Assembly (NCBI GenBank): GCA_023853785.1
Contig: JAJIRX010000305.1
Span: 1 to 32,242 of the forward strand
Origin: Psilocybe azurescens
Lineage: Eukaryota; Basidiomycota; Agaricomycetes; Agaricales; Agrocybaceae
Length of the DNA stretch: 32,242 nucleotides
Reading direction: 5' to 3'
In this document: piece by piece, positions 32,230-32,242 of the stretch
Layout of the letters: every line of letters starts with the position of its first letter
Numbering within the stretch: position 1 is the stretch's first letter
Program-made: the position numbers and the translations under genes
The notes under the pieces: generated by a model
Database searches by the model: none
Seen by the model: the letters and a program-made list of their open reading frames with translations, nothing else
What the model was told of the DNA's origin: nothing

Positions 32230-32242
32230 ATCCTAGTGATCT

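Overview
The window looks like nuclear DNA of an agaricomycete (mushroom or bracket fungus). The evidence is a chromodomain Ty3/gypsy element, a DUF6533-type membrane-protein gene split by eleven ~50-60 bp introns-and-exons of the basidiomycete kind, multicopy fungal P450s, a fungal FMO-type flavoprotein and a large share of decayed repeats. Base composition changes sharply: AT-rich deserts (about 5-8 kb, 21.7-25 kb, 27-28 kb), balanced gene DNA (8.7-21 kb) and very GC-rich repeat DNA (25.7-27 kb, 30.3-31.9 kb). All exon models were read by eye from splice signals and reading frame; no alignment was run.

Layout. 1-4950: a broken Ty3/gypsy chromovirus cut by the left window edge, with gag zinc knuckle, protease, reverse transcriptase, RNase H, integrase and chromodomain in order, then a polypurine tract and a 502 bp 3' LTR carrying three 60 bp tandem repeats. 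5095-5356: a probable TA-flanked MITE. 6336-7079 (-): the 3' five exons of an unnamed multi-exon gene. 8307-8655 (-): a solo LTR. 8733-10380 (-): a DUF6533-type membrane protein whose 11 exons add up to an open 299-codon frame, with two micro-exons and one GC-AG intron; a relic of a second copy lies upstream near 11.0-11.1 kb.

12.7-21.7 kb is one structure: a ~2.95 kb inverted duplication (arms about 12700-15646 and 18701-21670) around a ~3.05 kb centre. Each arm carries the same 12-exon cytochrome P450. The left copy has a frameshift, a stop codon and a changed I-helix threonine; the right copy shows only a one-base loss in an A-run. The centre holds a multiply broken flavin monooxygenase. 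A P450 pair flanking an FMO may be the remains of an oxidative gene group, now mostly dead.

21.7-28.2 kb is AT-rich with little coding potential: a tRNA-Glu-like fossil, a serine/proline-rich reading-frame relic, a GC-rich island with a G-quadruplex-prone run, and five hairpin repeats. 28.2-31.9 kb is two tandem copies of an unrecognised composite repeat (1561 and 2185 bp). Each has an 11-12-mer head, a tRNA-like unit with A box, B box and T7 stop, a GAC-rich body and a shared tail. The first copy has lost CpGs to TpG/CpA throughout, turning a (GACGAG)-type array into a (GACAAG) array. The window ends in a 145 bp-period tandem repeat.
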